Below are positions 54,580 to 63,276 of a stretch of DNA of 64,000 bases, in pieces. The notes under the pieces are model-generated. The model worked only from the letters and a program-made list of their open reading frames with translations, had not been told where the DNA came from and made no database searches. Both the position numbers and the translations under genes were made by a program. The stretch spans positions 233,732 through 297,731 of the forward strand of contig NZ_KB891252.1 in assembly GCF_000373365.1 (NCBI RefSeq). The letters are read 5' to 3'. The first letter of the stretch is position 1, and the number at the start of each line of letters is the position of its first letter. The stretch comes from Parafrankia discariae (GTDB lineage: Bacteria; Actinomycetota; Actinomycetes; Frankiales; Frankiaceae).

Positions 54580-54827
54580 CCTCCCGCCTGTCCGCTGCAT
54601 GCCGTTGCGACCGGCCCGGAGCGGCCCCAAATCACTTCATGGATGTGGGGCTGTTCGCATGTCTGGCACTCCACCGACCACGATCACCCAGGGTGATATT
54701 TCCGCCGTGGCCGATGAACACCGTCCCACGGGTGGGCGGGGCCCCAGACGCTCGATTCCTGGGTTTCAGACGCCTCACGACTGGTCCCGCCAGCAAGCAT
54801 CGCCCCTGCTCACCCGCCACATTCGCC

Positions 54828-54882
54828 GCTAACGGGGGCGCTAACAGTTAGCAGGAGAGCCGCTAACCGTTAGCTCGCCCCC
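54828..54882. promoter_or_regulatory. operator-like array of GCTAAC/GTTAGC dyads
   Basis: Two 13-bp dyads, gctaacagttagc (54840-54852) and gctaaccgttagc (54862-54874), are centred 22 bp apart, two helical turns. A half-site gctaac lies at 54828-54833, and the whole block is flanked by gggggcg and cgccccc arms. This is the typical layout of a repressor or KorA-like operator in integrative elements. No gene starts immediately next to it; the regulator is unknown. Confidence 0.5.
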
Positions 54883-55013
54883 CTCCGGTAACTTTCAGTA
54901 GCCACATCAGCCTGACCAACCGACCCCATCACGAACCCGTATGCCGTGTCCGTCGACCGGGCCGCCCCACGCTGATCCGCAGGGCCCGATCCGAGTGTGG
55001 CCCCATCAGGGAA

Positions 55014-55445
55014 TCAGGGGCCGCCGGACAGGGTGTAGGAGACGAGATGGGTTCCGTCCCGGTCACCCGCCGAGATGACGGTTGGGCACATCACCTCGCC
55101 AGCGACAACGGCCATGCGCTCGGGGCTGAAGATAGTTGCGCCCCCCGGCGTCCGGCCGACGGGCCCCCCGGGGTCGCCCTCGACCACAATCTCCACGTCG
55201 CCCTCGGCCGAAAACGTCGGATCGCTCCTCAGATAGGTGCGACCGTCGCAGTACGTCAGCTTCTCCGGGAAGCGGCCCGGGAAGAACTCGCCGTACTCCG
55301 AGTGCCGCCGCTCAAGGACGACACCGGACGCGACGAGCAGACCAAGGACGATCAGTCCGCTTCCCACCACGACCACGGGCAGAAACCGTCGCCGCGCACC
55401 CCGTTCCCGCCGCAAGATCGTCACCACGGTGACAGTCTTACACAT
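55014..55445 (-). CDS. hypothetical membrane-anchored protein
   Basis: A 143-residue protein. A basic start 'ILRRERGARRRF' is followed by a membrane helix (about 22-43). The rest (about 45-143) is extracytoplasmic and beta-rich, with 'KLTYCDGRTYLRSDPTFSAE' and 'GEVMCPTVISAGDRDGTHL'. Two cysteines there could form a disulphide. No family recognised. Part of the tRNA-Arg island. Confidence 0.55.
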   Translation of the reverse strand: MCKTVTVVTILRRERGARRRFLPVVVVGSGLIVLGLLVASGVVLERRHSEYGEFFPGRFPEKLTYCDGRTYLRSDPTFSAEGDVEIVVEGDPGGPVGRTPGGATIFSPERMAVVAGEVMCPTVISAGDRDGTHLVSYTLSGGP

Positions 55446-55987
55446 TCAGCTTCCGCCTGGCAGGCAGTGACGAACGAGGCATCGGCGGGGTAGGTCCGTA
55501 GGTGCTTGCGGTAAGCGGCACGGGCGCTTGCGCAAGCACCCCTGTAGAGCGGGCAAGACCCGCTCCGAGCTGCTGATAGGAGCGTAAGCACCTTGCTCGC
55601 CGGATCGCGAGAACCAGCAAAGACCGGCCTTGCTACCCATCCCACGTCGGGACGCCGGCCGCTCGAAGCGATCGAAATTCTTCCGCGTGAGCAATCACCG
55701 ACGGTAGCCGACGAAGTCATCTCGCGATGCGCGCAGAGAGGTGGCCGCTTGAGGCGGATGCTCGCAGGACCCGACGCGACGCTCCGCCGTCCACCCCCGG
55801 ACGGTCGCACACGGCGCCGACCGGCCCGGGTAGCACGGTTCCGCAGACCGCAGCCGCCCCCGTGATTACGATTGGTAATCGCATCGACCACACGACGGGC
55901 GTTCCGATTCTCCGTCCCCCGACGGCTACCTGAGCTCTCACGCCGACGTTCGTCCTCGCGTGCGGGCACGTCGCCTTATTCTGAGGC
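55446..55987. other. intergenic region inside the island
   Basis: About 540 nt with no credible gene. It contains a perfect 12-bp palindrome gcttgcgcaagc (55529-55540) and a dyad gattac-gattg-gtaatc (55864-55880) that is about 105 nt before the next gene start. Possible operators. Confidence 0.45.
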
Positions 55988-56341
55988 GTGGGCACAATGG
56001 CCCAAGGCGACCATATCTGGATCTTCGGTTTCGCGACGGTCACTCTCGTGGCGCGGACTGTGGGGACTCCAGCCGTCCGCAGGCGGTTCGGTGACGCGGC
56101 AGCGCAGACCTTCGAGCGCCGCACCGGCACCGCGATCATCGGTGCGTTCACCGTATGGCTGGCAGTCTTCTGGGGACTCACCTATGCGGCCAGCAGCGCG
56201 GCCGCGCTGCTGGCGTCGTTCCTCGTCGAGCACTACCGCCGCCAGCGAGCGCGCGGAGAGAAGCCGGACACCACGGACGCGCATCCGGAGGCAGGTCCGC
56301 CACCACCCACTGTAGATCACTCGCATTCGACATCCGCCTGA
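55988..56341 (+). CDS. hypothetical membrane protein
   Basis: A 117-residue protein with two hydrophobic stretches (about 10-22 and 47-75) and a basic, Pro-rich tail. It may be a small membrane protein. GTG at 55988 or ATG at 55997 could start it. No family recognised. Confidence 0.5.
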   Translation: MGTMAQGDHIWIFGFATVTLVARTVGTPAVRRRFGDAAAQTFERRTGTAIIGAFTVWLAVFWGLTYAASSAAALLASFLVEHYRRQRARGEKPDTTDAHPEAGPPPPTVDHSHSTSA

Positions 56342-56600
56342 CGCCGTATCCCCTGCGGATCTCCCTGGCCGCCGGATGATGCCCTTCGCTCCAGGCAGCG
56401 AACTTGTCGGCTGTGCCAGGCATGGAAGTGCTATGCACCGGTCCCTCTACCACCTACCGCTTCACGACCTACCACTCCTCAAACGATCTCTCCTAACGTC
56501 TGGTGATTGTCAGACCGCAAAGCCGAATGTCGGGGCCCGGGACAGTCAGAGACCACGTCTGCGGCTGGGCCGGAGCGGCCCCGGCTTCTACACTGGCTGT

Positions 56601-56810
56601 ATGAGCCCGCGCGAGGAAGCACACCGGCTGCTCGACGCGCTGCCGGAGGACCGGCTGCCCGAAGCCGTGGAGTTGCTGCGCCAGTGGGCCGCGGTGGAGC
56701 GCGGCGAACGTCCCCGTCGCCAGTTCCGCACGACTGCCGTCTTCGACGGTGAACCGAATCTTGGGGAACGGGCCAAGGACATCGTGCGCGAGGGGTGGAA
56801 CGGCGGGTAG
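56601..56810 (+). CDS. putative antitoxin of a VapBC-type pair
   Basis: A 69-residue acidic-basic protein ('AHRLLDALPEDRLPEAVELL', 'FDGEPNLGERAKDIVREGW'). It is short, helical and overlaps the following PIN gene by 16 nt, as antitoxins of type II systems do. It has no clear ribbon-helix-helix or AbrB motif, so only context supports the role. ATG at 56601. Confidence 0.6.
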   Translation: MSPREEAHRLLDALPEDRLPEAVELLRQWAAVERGERPRRQFRTTAVFDGEPNLGERAKDIVREGWNGG

Positions 56811-57232
56811 CGCCGCAGCGCGTGATCGTCGTCGACACCGGCCCGGTGGTGGCGGTCGCCAACAGCAAGGACGACCATCACCGACAGTGCGTCGACCTGC
56901 TTCAGAATTTTCCCGGGCCGCTTCTACTACCGGCCCCGCCCCTTTCCGAGATCGGCTACATGCTTTTCAGTCGGGCCGGAACGAAAGCCGAGGCCGATTT
57001 TCTACGCGACGTGGCAGACGGTGTCTACGAGTTGGTGCCCGTCACTCCCGCCGAGGCCCATCGGGCTGCCGTTCTGGTCGAGCGTTATGCGAGCCTTCCT
57101 CTGGGCACCGCCGACGCCTTCGTCGTCGCGGTCGCCGAGAAGTTTTGGGCAGTGCACATCGCCACGTTGGACCTCCGGCACTTCAGCGTGGTCCGGCCGA
57201 GCCACGTGCCCACTTTCACCCTGCTGCCGTAG
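56795..57232 (+). CDS. PIN-domain ribonuclease, VapC-type toxin
   Basis: A 145-residue PIN protein with acidic residues of the active site: Asp in 'VIVVDTGPVVAVANSKDDHH', Glu in 'APPLSEIGYMLFSR', Asp in 'LGTADAFVVAVAEKFW' and a final Asp in 'TLDLRHFSVV'. PIN toxins cleave tRNA or rRNA when free of antitoxin. GTG at 56795 is assumed; the GTG at 56822 is also possible. Forms a TA pair with the upstream small gene. Confidence 0.8.
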   Translation: MERRVAPQRVIVVDTGPVVAVANSKDDHHRQCVDLLQNFPGPLLLPAPPLSEIGYMLFSRAGTKAEADFLRDVADGVYELVPVTPAEAHRAAVLVERYASLPLGTADAFVVAVAEKFWAVHIATLDLRHFSVVRPSHVPTFTLLP

Positions 57233-57486
57233 CTCGCCGCGGTCCCGGTGGCGGCGCCCACCACGGGAACGGAATACCGCCGGCTCGCCCGTGAGGACGG
57301 CGCTGGACCACGAGACCCAAAACGCCGTTGCTTCCGCTAGCAGGTCCAGCGACACCGACGGTCACACGCACAGCTCAGAAGTGAGCTCTGAGGCAGGTAA
57401 CTTCCGATCGCTTCCGAGCTCGGGCATCCAGCGAGGCAAAGCGACGCAGATGTCGACTGTCTACTGTCCCGGTCGTGGCGGTGCAC
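57233..57486. other. intergenic region after the TA pair
   Basis: About 250 nt with no gene or strong structure. It leads into two remnants. Confidence 0.4.
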
Positions 57487-57780
57487 TCAGCCTTGAACGA
57501 CCCAGTTCTTGATCTTCTTCTCGATACGCTTTCGCAATCCATCAGCATCGGGACTGGCGGGTGTCACGCCACTGAAGCATTCACTCGATCGCTTGGCGAG
57601 CAGAGTTTCCACACTTCTGGCTCGACTGGAAGGGAAGGCAAGAAAGGATTTTCCAGCTCCGAGTTCGGCCGAGAGGCCAAGGAAGGAGCGGCCGACGTTG
57701 GGACCGGGTGGTGCGCTGTAGTTCTTGGCCTCAATGGCGGCAATCAGCTTGGACGCTCGCGGATGCACGTTCGCCTGTCG
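57487..57780 (-). pseudogene. possible remnant of a PD-(D/E)XK-type nuclease or related protein
   Basis: On the minus strand 57487-57780 encodes the C-terminal ~95 residues of a protein: 'ASKLIAAIEAKNYSAPPGPN' resembles the E-x-K strand of PD-(D/E)XK nucleases, then 'GRSFLGLSAELGAGKSFLAF' and a Lys-rich end ('DGLRKRIEKKIKNWVVQG'). Codon usage and composition are coding-like and less GC-rich than neighbours. The upstream part is replaced by a response-regulator fragment on the other strand. Identification is tentative. Confidence 0.35.
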
Positions 57781-57786
57781 GCTCCG

Positions 57787-58230
57787 CTGCGCCTCCCGTC
57801 GGGCGCCGGGTCGGGCCTGCGCGGACTGGCCGACCGGGTGGGAGCGCTCGGCGGGTTCGGCTACCTGCTCAAGGACCGGGTCCTCGACGTGGACGAGTTC
57901 CTCTCGGCCGCCGGACGGGTGGCCGGCGGTGGTTCGGCGCTGGACCCGCACGTCGTGGGCACGCTGCTCGCGGCGCAGAGCACGGCCGACCCGGTGGCCG
58001 GACCGTCTGCCCGCGAACGGGACGTGCTCGCGCTCATGGCCGAGGGGCTCAACAACACCGCCATCGCCCGGCGCCTGATCGTCAGCGAACGCACCGTCGA
58101 AGGACACGTACGCCACCTACTGATCAAGCTGGGACTGGCCGAGGTGGACGACGGCCACCGCCGCGTGCTCGCTGTCCTCGCCCACCTGCGACACGCCGCC
58201 CTACCGACCCCGCGACCGGCCGACGCGTAG
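57787..58230 (+). pseudogene. 5'-truncated NarL/LuxR-type response regulator
   Basis: The end of a receiver domain ('GGFGYLLKDRVLDVDEFL', the last helix) is followed by a complete LuxR DNA-binding domain ('SARERDVLALMAEGLNNTAI', 'VSERTVEGHVRHLLIKLGL'). The first ~90 residues of the receiver, including the phosphorylated Asp, are missing. The frame is open further upstream only as unrelated sequence. A recombination junction must lie near 57780. Usually paired with a histidine kinase, absent here. Confidence 0.7.
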
Positions 58231-58317
58231 TGGGCGTCGCCCGCTTCGCCAGGCCTCAGCCCGAGCGGCTCGCGGCGGATCATCGACGTCGCCAGAGTGC
58301 GCTGAGAACGTTCTCCA

Positions 58318-60237
58318 TCAGCAAGCAGGACGGACGTTCCCGCCGGCCTCAAGAAGGTCCTGGAGCTCGGTGAGGGCCGTCCGCAGATGTCCGGCGAAGG
58401 AGTGCATCTGCTCAGCCACCACGTTCGGGGTGCTCAGGTAGACGTTGAAGCGGTCCGGCAGCAGCACGTAGGCGATCCCGATGCACTTGTTACTGGTCGA
58501 CCCGAACCCGAAGTACTGGATGTGGGTGGACGGCGCCGAGCTCGTGCTCAGGTAGTCGTCCCGGGTGACCAGCCAGCCGGGGGTGTCGAACAGGTCGAGA
58601 CGCTCGGTGATCCCCAGTTCCTCGCCGCGGCGGGCCTGGATGAACTGGAGCTCCCAGAGGTGCTGCTCCGGGGCCCGTCCCCCCTGGCAGTCCCGCGCCC
58701 GCGTGACGTGCCGGTCGGCCGCGGCCCGCAGCGCGGCCAGCCGGGTGGCCGTGTCCGCGGCCGGGTCGTCCATGACCCGGACGAACGCCTGGATCTCCGG
58801 GGTGATGACCCGCATCGCCTCGGTGCGGCCACGCCGGTACTGCCGGGTCGCGATCGACTCGTAGGTGGCGCCGACCAGGCCCTTCGAGCGGTTGTGCGCC
58901 AGCTGGTAGGCGAGCTGGACGAACGCGTCCGGCGAGATCCGCAGGCTCTTCGCCCGGTTGGACCCGAAGTCGTCGAACGACAGCGTGGCCGTGGCCGTGG
59001 CGGCGGCGTAGGCGCTGAACGCGTCGCCCGCGGCGAGCACGTCGGCGCGCAGGTCGTCGTCCAGCGTGAACGTGACCGGCCGGACTGCGGGCACACCCTG
59101 GGAACGGGCGCCCGACCGGGCCGAGTGCTCGGCCGCCGGAGCGCCGAGCATGTCGTCGACGAGGCTCAGCACGGTCGTCCCGTCCAGGCCGCAGTGTTCG
59201 ATGTTGATACCGGCGCTGCCGTCCGCGAAGACGATGAGCGACACCGACTTGTCGAACCAGCGGTTGCCGCCGTCACCGTGGAGGAGGTTGTCGCACGCCT
59301 GCTTGGCGTCACCGGGTGTCACGTCGTCGAGGCAGAGGCAGAACAACGCGGTCTCGACGGTGTCGAGGGCAGTCGCGTTGCCCGGGTCGCAGGCGAGCAG
59401 CGAGTCCCGGCTCGTCGCCCAGGCGGCGCGTGCCTTGGTGGTGAGCCGGCCGACCGACGTCTCCGGGGCGGCGCGCTCGGCACCCGCCTTCAGAATCGCG
59501 GCCAGGCCGCTCTCGAGATCGTCGAGCGTGTGCGGCTGCCCCTCGGGGCCCACCACGTCCAGCTGGAACATGTGGCCGTGGTGGAGGACGACGATGTGGC
59601 GTGCGGTGGAGGGGCCCGGTGACGGCTCGCTGTACGGGGTGCGGACGGTGTCCTGCACCTGCCCGGGGATACGGGTCGTCGAGAACAGGAACCGGTTCTG
59701 GTCCATCGACAGCGCCTGGCCGCGCTGGATGATCGGCTCGATCGCCTCCGCGTCGAGGCGCAGCTTGTAGTCCAGCGCCGCGGCGATCAGCCCCGCGGCC
59801 CGGGTTGTCTGACCGGCGTCGGCCTCCTCGAAGAGGAAGATGAAGTTCGCGTTGAGGGCGATGCGGTCACGCCGCCCCAGGTAGCGCGAGGCCCAGAACG
59901 CATCGAGCCAGCTGTGCACGCCGGGGGTGGCGTCGTAGCGCTCCAGCTCGGCGTGCAGGGCGCGGCCCGGGCCGCCGGGGCGGGCGAACGCGGCGAGCGC
60001 CGTCTCGGTCGCGGCCAGCTCGTCCGGGGTCAGCAACGGTGAGCACCACTGCAGGAACCGGGCGCAGGTGTCGTCCAGGGTGGGCAGCGGCACCCGCGGG
60101 AGCCGGTCGTCGTTGGCGAACGTGCCGGTGGTCGACCAGGGCGACCTGGCCTCGGATGCCACGGGGCTCGCCTGTCGGGGGCCCGCTGCCATGGCCTCGG
60201 GCGCGTCGCTGCTCGGTGACGGGGCGTTCGGCGTCAT
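58318..60237 (-). CDS. choline/carnitine O-acyltransferase-family enzyme
   Basis: A 639-residue acyl-CoA:alcohol acyltransferase, a family mostly found in eukaryotes. The catalytic histidine is H348 in 'NIEHCGLDGTTVLSLVDD', with E347 and D352-G-T conserved. 'DNRFLFSTTRIPG'-like and 'STSNKCIGIAYVLLPDRFNV' match the family CoA and C-terminal motifs. 'YTPYSEPSPGP' etc. indicate no signal peptide. It would esterify the hydroxyl of a betaine-like alcohol. ATG overlaps the methyltransferase stop by 4 nt. It is the last gene of the operon. Confidence 0.85.
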   Translation of the reverse strand: MTPNAPSPSSDAPEAMAAGPRQASPVASEARSPWSTTGTFANDDRLPRVPLPTLDDTCARFLQWCSPLLTPDELAATETALAAFARPGGPGRALHAELERYDATPGVHSWLDAFWASRYLGRRDRIALNANFIFLFEEADAGQTTRAAGLIAAALDYKLRLDAEAIEPIIQRGQALSMDQNRFLFSTTRIPGQVQDTVRTPYSEPSPGPSTARHIVVLHHGHMFQLDVVGPEGQPHTLDDLESGLAAILKAGAERAAPETSVGRLTTKARAAWATSRDSLLACDPGNATALDTVETALFCLCLDDVTPGDAKQACDNLLHGDGGNRWFDKSVSLIVFADGSAGINIEHCGLDGTTVLSLVDDMLGAPAAEHSARSGARSQGVPAVRPVTFTLDDDLRADVLAAGDAFSAYAAATATATLSFDDFGSNRAKSLRISPDAFVQLAYQLAHNRSKGLVGATYESIATRQYRRGRTEAMRVITPEIQAFVRVMDDPAADTATRLAALRAAADRHVTRARDCQGGRAPEQHLWELQFIQARRGEELGITERLDLFDTPGWLVTRDDYLSTSSAPSTHIQYFGFGSTSNKCIGIAYVLLPDRFNVYLSTPNVVAEQMHSFAGHLRTALTELQDLLEAGGNVRPAC

Positions 60238-61286
60238 TCGTGACCTCGGGGGGCGTGGGACGGATGGCCCGACGGCCGTCGGGCTACTGCTGCTGACGGA
60301 ACCAGCGCCGGGGATACCGATGCCGGGGTGTCGGTACTCGCGGTACTCGCGGCGGAGGCGCCGGCGGTGTGTGCGGCGGAGCTACCGCGCGGGCGTGACA
60401 CGTACAGCTGGGCGTACATCCAACCGTCGCTCTCCAGGCCGTGCGGGTCGACGCCCATCGTGGTGAGGCTGTCCAGCACGAGTTGCTGTTCCTGCGCGGA
60501 AGCGAATCTGCGCTGGCGGAACACGCGGTCGAGCGTGACGGTCTCGTATCCTCTCTCCGCGAGGCTCGCCCCGATGGTGTCGAACGGGAACATCCGCAGT
60601 ACGAAGTGCGCCATCCACGGTCGCTTTCCGTCAACCGCCTCGATGGCGTCGAGAACCCGGGAGACGGTTCGTTCGCCAACATAGCCGAGGCAGCCGGTCG
60701 AGATGACGAGATCTGTGCCGGCGAGCTGCCGTCGCTGCCGTTCGGTGGGATCCGCGGCCTCCAGGTCGGCATGCACGGCGTCGTCGAGAAAGCCTGCCGC
60801 GAGAGCGTAGGAGAGGGCCTCGCTCGACACGTCGAGGCCCACGAACACCGCGTCGGAGGGCAGGGAGCCGCCCGAACGCCCCTCAGAGCTCAGACGCCTG
60901 GAAGTGGGTGGCGGGAACACTCTGGTGGAACGGACGAGTTCGCGGTCACGGGCCAGCAGCTCGTCACGGGTGTAGCCGTGGGCCTCGGGTGCGCCGTAGC
61001 GCTCGTACAGGTCCTCAAGGGTGACCCCGCAGCGCAGCAGGGCCGCGTTGATCCCGTAGGACGAACCGATGTCGAGGATTTTCAGCGGCGACGGGTGACG
61101 CCCAGGAGGATCGCCGGGCCGCGGGCGGCCCGCTGCCCGGTAGTCGGCCATGGTCTCGACGAAATAAGGCCTGGCGATCTGGGGTACCTGATAGGCGAGC
61201 GTACGCAGCGTCGTGAAATACGCCCGCGGGTCAGGCTGGTCGTAGATGTGATCCAGTGAGACTTTGCCAGTGGCATCGAAACGCAC
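60234..61286 (-). CDS. class I SAM-dependent methyltransferase
   Basis: A 350-residue methyltransferase. Motif I 'LKILDIGSSYGINAALLRC' is at 68-86. The acidic residue after strand 2 is in 'AVFVGLDVSSEALSYALAAGF' and 'DLVISTGCLGYVGERTVSRV' is motif II/III. The last ~50 residues are Ala/Ser/Thr/Pro-rich and disordered. GTG at 61286 with aggag upstream decides the start. It is coupled to the acyltransferase. The substrate may be an amine (see finding), but this is inference. Confidence 0.8.
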   Translation of the reverse strand: MRFDATGKVSLDHIYDQPDPRAYFTTLRTLAYQVPQIARPYFVETMADYRAAGRPRPGDPPGRHPSPLKILDIGSSYGINAALLRCGVTLEDLYERYGAPEAHGYTRDELLARDRELVRSTRVFPPPTSRRLSSEGRSGGSLPSDAVFVGLDVSSEALSYALAAGFLDDAVHADLEAADPTERQRRQLAGTDLVISTGCLGYVGERTVSRVLDAIEAVDGKRPWMAHFVLRMFPFDTIGASLAERGYETVTLDRVFRQRRFASAQEQQLVLDSLTTMGVDPHGLESDGWMYAQLYVSRPRGSSAAHTAGASAASTASTDTPASVSPALVPSAAVARRPSGHPSHAPRGHE

Positions 61287-61449
61287 AGGTCAGGCTCCTG
61301 CAGCTCATGGTCGGGACCGGACTCGCCGTCGCGGGGCCGGCTCTGCAATGCCAGATCCCGTGAACGCGGACCAGCCGATCAGCACGCCGACGCCGTGCGG
61401 GCGGGTCAAGGGCCACGGGCGTGGTCGCCCACGCGATCGGATCGCCGGC

Positions 61450-62367
61450 TCAGTCGAGCAGACGGTCGCCCCGCACGCGAGCCGCCGGCCCGGTGGCCTC
61501 GAGATGTTCGGGCAGCACCCGGCCGAACAGCTGCCTTGTGCGCGCGACGCTACCGATGACACCGGGGCGCTCGCAGTAGGCGAAGATCGCCGAATGACGG
61601 GCGGCGCCCCCCCGCACCGGGCTGACCCGGTGCAGCGAGAAGCGGCCCCGGAACAGCTGGAGATCGCCGGGACGGAGCACGAGGCGCTGTACCCGCCGGT
61701 CATCCCGACCGGTGAGGACGTCACGCACGGCCTCGAGGTTCTCGGCCTCGGCGGACCGGATGCCGGGACAGTACTCGAAGATCCCGCCCGCCTCCGGCTC
61801 CTGGATCAGCAGGCTCAGCGAGAACTCGTTGGTGTCGAAGTGCCAGGGGTGCTCATCTCCGGGTCGGATGACGTTGAGGCACAGCTGGGCCAGCGGGTCC
61901 GCCAGCTCATGGAGGCGATCAAGCCCGCAGCAGGCCGCCACGAACCGTCGAAACGACTCGTCGGAATACAACCGCCGTATACCCACACCGTCGGGGACGA
62001 GATCGGCCGCGACGAACGCGTTTCCGCGCCGCATGGCGATACGCCCGGGGTGGTCTTCGGGTAACGGCATCCCCATGTCGATGTTGTATGCGTTGACCGT
62101 CTCGGCCTGGTAGTACGCCGACGGAGCGAGCGCGGCGCATTCGGCGCGCAGGGCCTCACGGGCATCGGGGCGAACGAAGTCGGTGAGGACGCTGCAACCC
62201 GTCGCCTCCAGCTCTCGACGGACTCCGGCCGCCAGCTCACGCCAGGCCGCACCCGCCGGATAGGCGAGAGGATAACGGTCGGTGTCGACCAGGTCATCCA
62301 GACCATCGAGCGCGGTGGCGACGCCGGGTTCACCGGAGCGTCCAGGTCCGCCGGGGCTTTCACGCAC
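61450..62367 (-). CDS. Fe(II)/2-oxoglutarate-dependent oxygenase
   Basis: A 305-residue 2OG oxygenase. The facial triad H176-x-D178 ('HPWHFDTNEFSLSLLIQEPE') and H246 ('LHRVSPVRGG'), with R257 for the 2OG carboxylate, are present. The segments 'GGIFEYCPGIR' and 'RHSAIFAYCE' resemble the small free-amino-acid hydroxylases related to BesD. HxD rather than HxG indicates hydroxylation, not halogenation. GTG start at 62367. The 163-nt gap to the methyltransferase is on the same strand, so it is probably the first gene of the three-gene operon. Confidence 0.82.
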   Translation of the reverse strand: MRESPGGPGRSGEPGVATALDGLDDLVDTDRYPLAYPAGAAWRELAAGVRRELEATGCSVLTDFVRPDAREALRAECAALAPSAYYQAETVNAYNIDMGMPLPEDHPGRIAMRRGNAFVAADLVPDGVGIRRLYSDESFRRFVAACCGLDRLHELADPLAQLCLNVIRPGDEHPWHFDTNEFSLSLLIQEPEAGGIFEYCPGIRSAEAENLEAVRDVLTGRDDRRVQRLVLRPGDLQLFRGRFSLHRVSPVRGGAARHSAIFAYCERPGVIGSVARTRQLFGRVLPEHLEATGPAARVRGDRLLD

Positions 62368-62805
62368 GGCGACCCGATCCGGCAGGGCAGGCCGCGCCGC
62401 CCGCCGCGGCAGTTCTCGAGCGGCTCACGAGATCCTCCCTACACCGGGCGTACGCGCCTGACCATGGCGCGCCTGACCGGGTTCCGGAACATTCTTGTCT
62501 CGACCACCAACCCATGAACACGCCTGTGACATCCGACACTTCTATGTTCTTTCCATACTCAGGGCTGGTAGTCGAGCTTTCTTCTCGGCGCCGGTTTTCT
62601 CCCTTTCGAACATGTGGGGATGCCAGACCTGGAGTCGGCGTCGAGGCGGGCTTTCAGCCGCAATACCGTTGACTCGCGGGTCCGGCCGGGGCCCGACCGC
62701 CCGGATGATCCGCACGGTTTCGGCCGGGCGGCGGATGGGTCACGGAGGCCGTGGTCGTCGGGGGTTCCACGGGACGCCGGCCTGACCCGGCCGGGCCCGG
62801 CCGGG
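62368..62805. other. promoter region of the oxygenase operon
   Basis: About 440 nt. A patch at 62490-62600 is less GC-rich and probably carries the operon's promoter. A terminator for the VOC gene lies at its right edge. No gene seen. Confidence 0.45.
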
Positions 62806-62814
62806 TCAGGCCGG
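62777..62814 (-). terminator. terminator of the VOC gene
   Basis: Perfect 14-bp arms (62777-62790 and 62801-62814) with a 10-nt GC-rich loop overlap the last codons and stop of the VOC gene. This should stop read-through into the oxygenase operon. Confidence 0.6.
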
Positions 62815-63276
62815 GGCGTCGGCGTCCCGCATCGGGGTGGCGAACTCCTCGGGGCCCTGCCGCGTCGCCGCCGGATCCATCCACATGACCTGCCAGCCGT
62901 GGCCGTCGAGGTCGAAGAAGCTGCGCGAGCACATGAAGCCGTAGTCCTCCAGGCCGTCCGCCTCGACGCCGCCCGCGGCCAGCGCGGCCTGCGCGACCGC
63001 GTCGACCTCCTCGCGGGACGACACGCCGAAGCAGTAGAGCGCCAGCGTGTGCGTGGCGGGATCGGCCATCGGCAGCTTCGAGAGCTCCGCGAACTTCCTG
63101 TGGCTGAGCAGCATGACGCTGGCCTGCTCACCGACCAGCATGCAGGCGGCGGTCTCGTCGGTGAAGTTCGGGTTGAAGCTGAACCCGAGCTTCGCGAAGA
63201 ACGCCTTGCTGCGTTCGAGGTCCGCTACGGGGAGGCTCACGAACAGCATGCGGCCGGGGTGCGCGGGAGTGGTCAC
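62806..63276 (-). CDS. VOC-family protein (glyoxalase/bleomycin-resistance fold)
   Basis: A 156-residue paired beta-alpha-beta-beta-beta protein. It begins 'RMLFVSLPVADLERSKAFFAKLGFSF', typical of the lactoylglutathione-lyase-like group, and has 'FFDLDGHGWQVMWMDPAA' near its end. Metal-ligand residues can be sought at a His in 'FMCSRSFFDLDGHGWQ' and a Glu in the first half. Substrate unknown. It lies upstream of the oxygenase operon on the same strand. Confidence 0.88.
   Translation of the reverse strand: MTTPAHPGRMLFVSLPVADLERSKAFFAKLGFSFNPNFTDETAACMLVGEQASVMLLSHRKFAELSKLPMADPATHTLALYCFGVSSREEVDAVAQAALAAGGVEADGLEDYGFMCSRSFFDLDGHGWQVMWMDPAATRQGPEEFATPMRDADAPA

Noticed and set aside
55717..56181. 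154-codon minus-strand frame in the island
   Set aside because: Runs antisense to the small membrane protein at 55988 and lacks domain or ribosome site.
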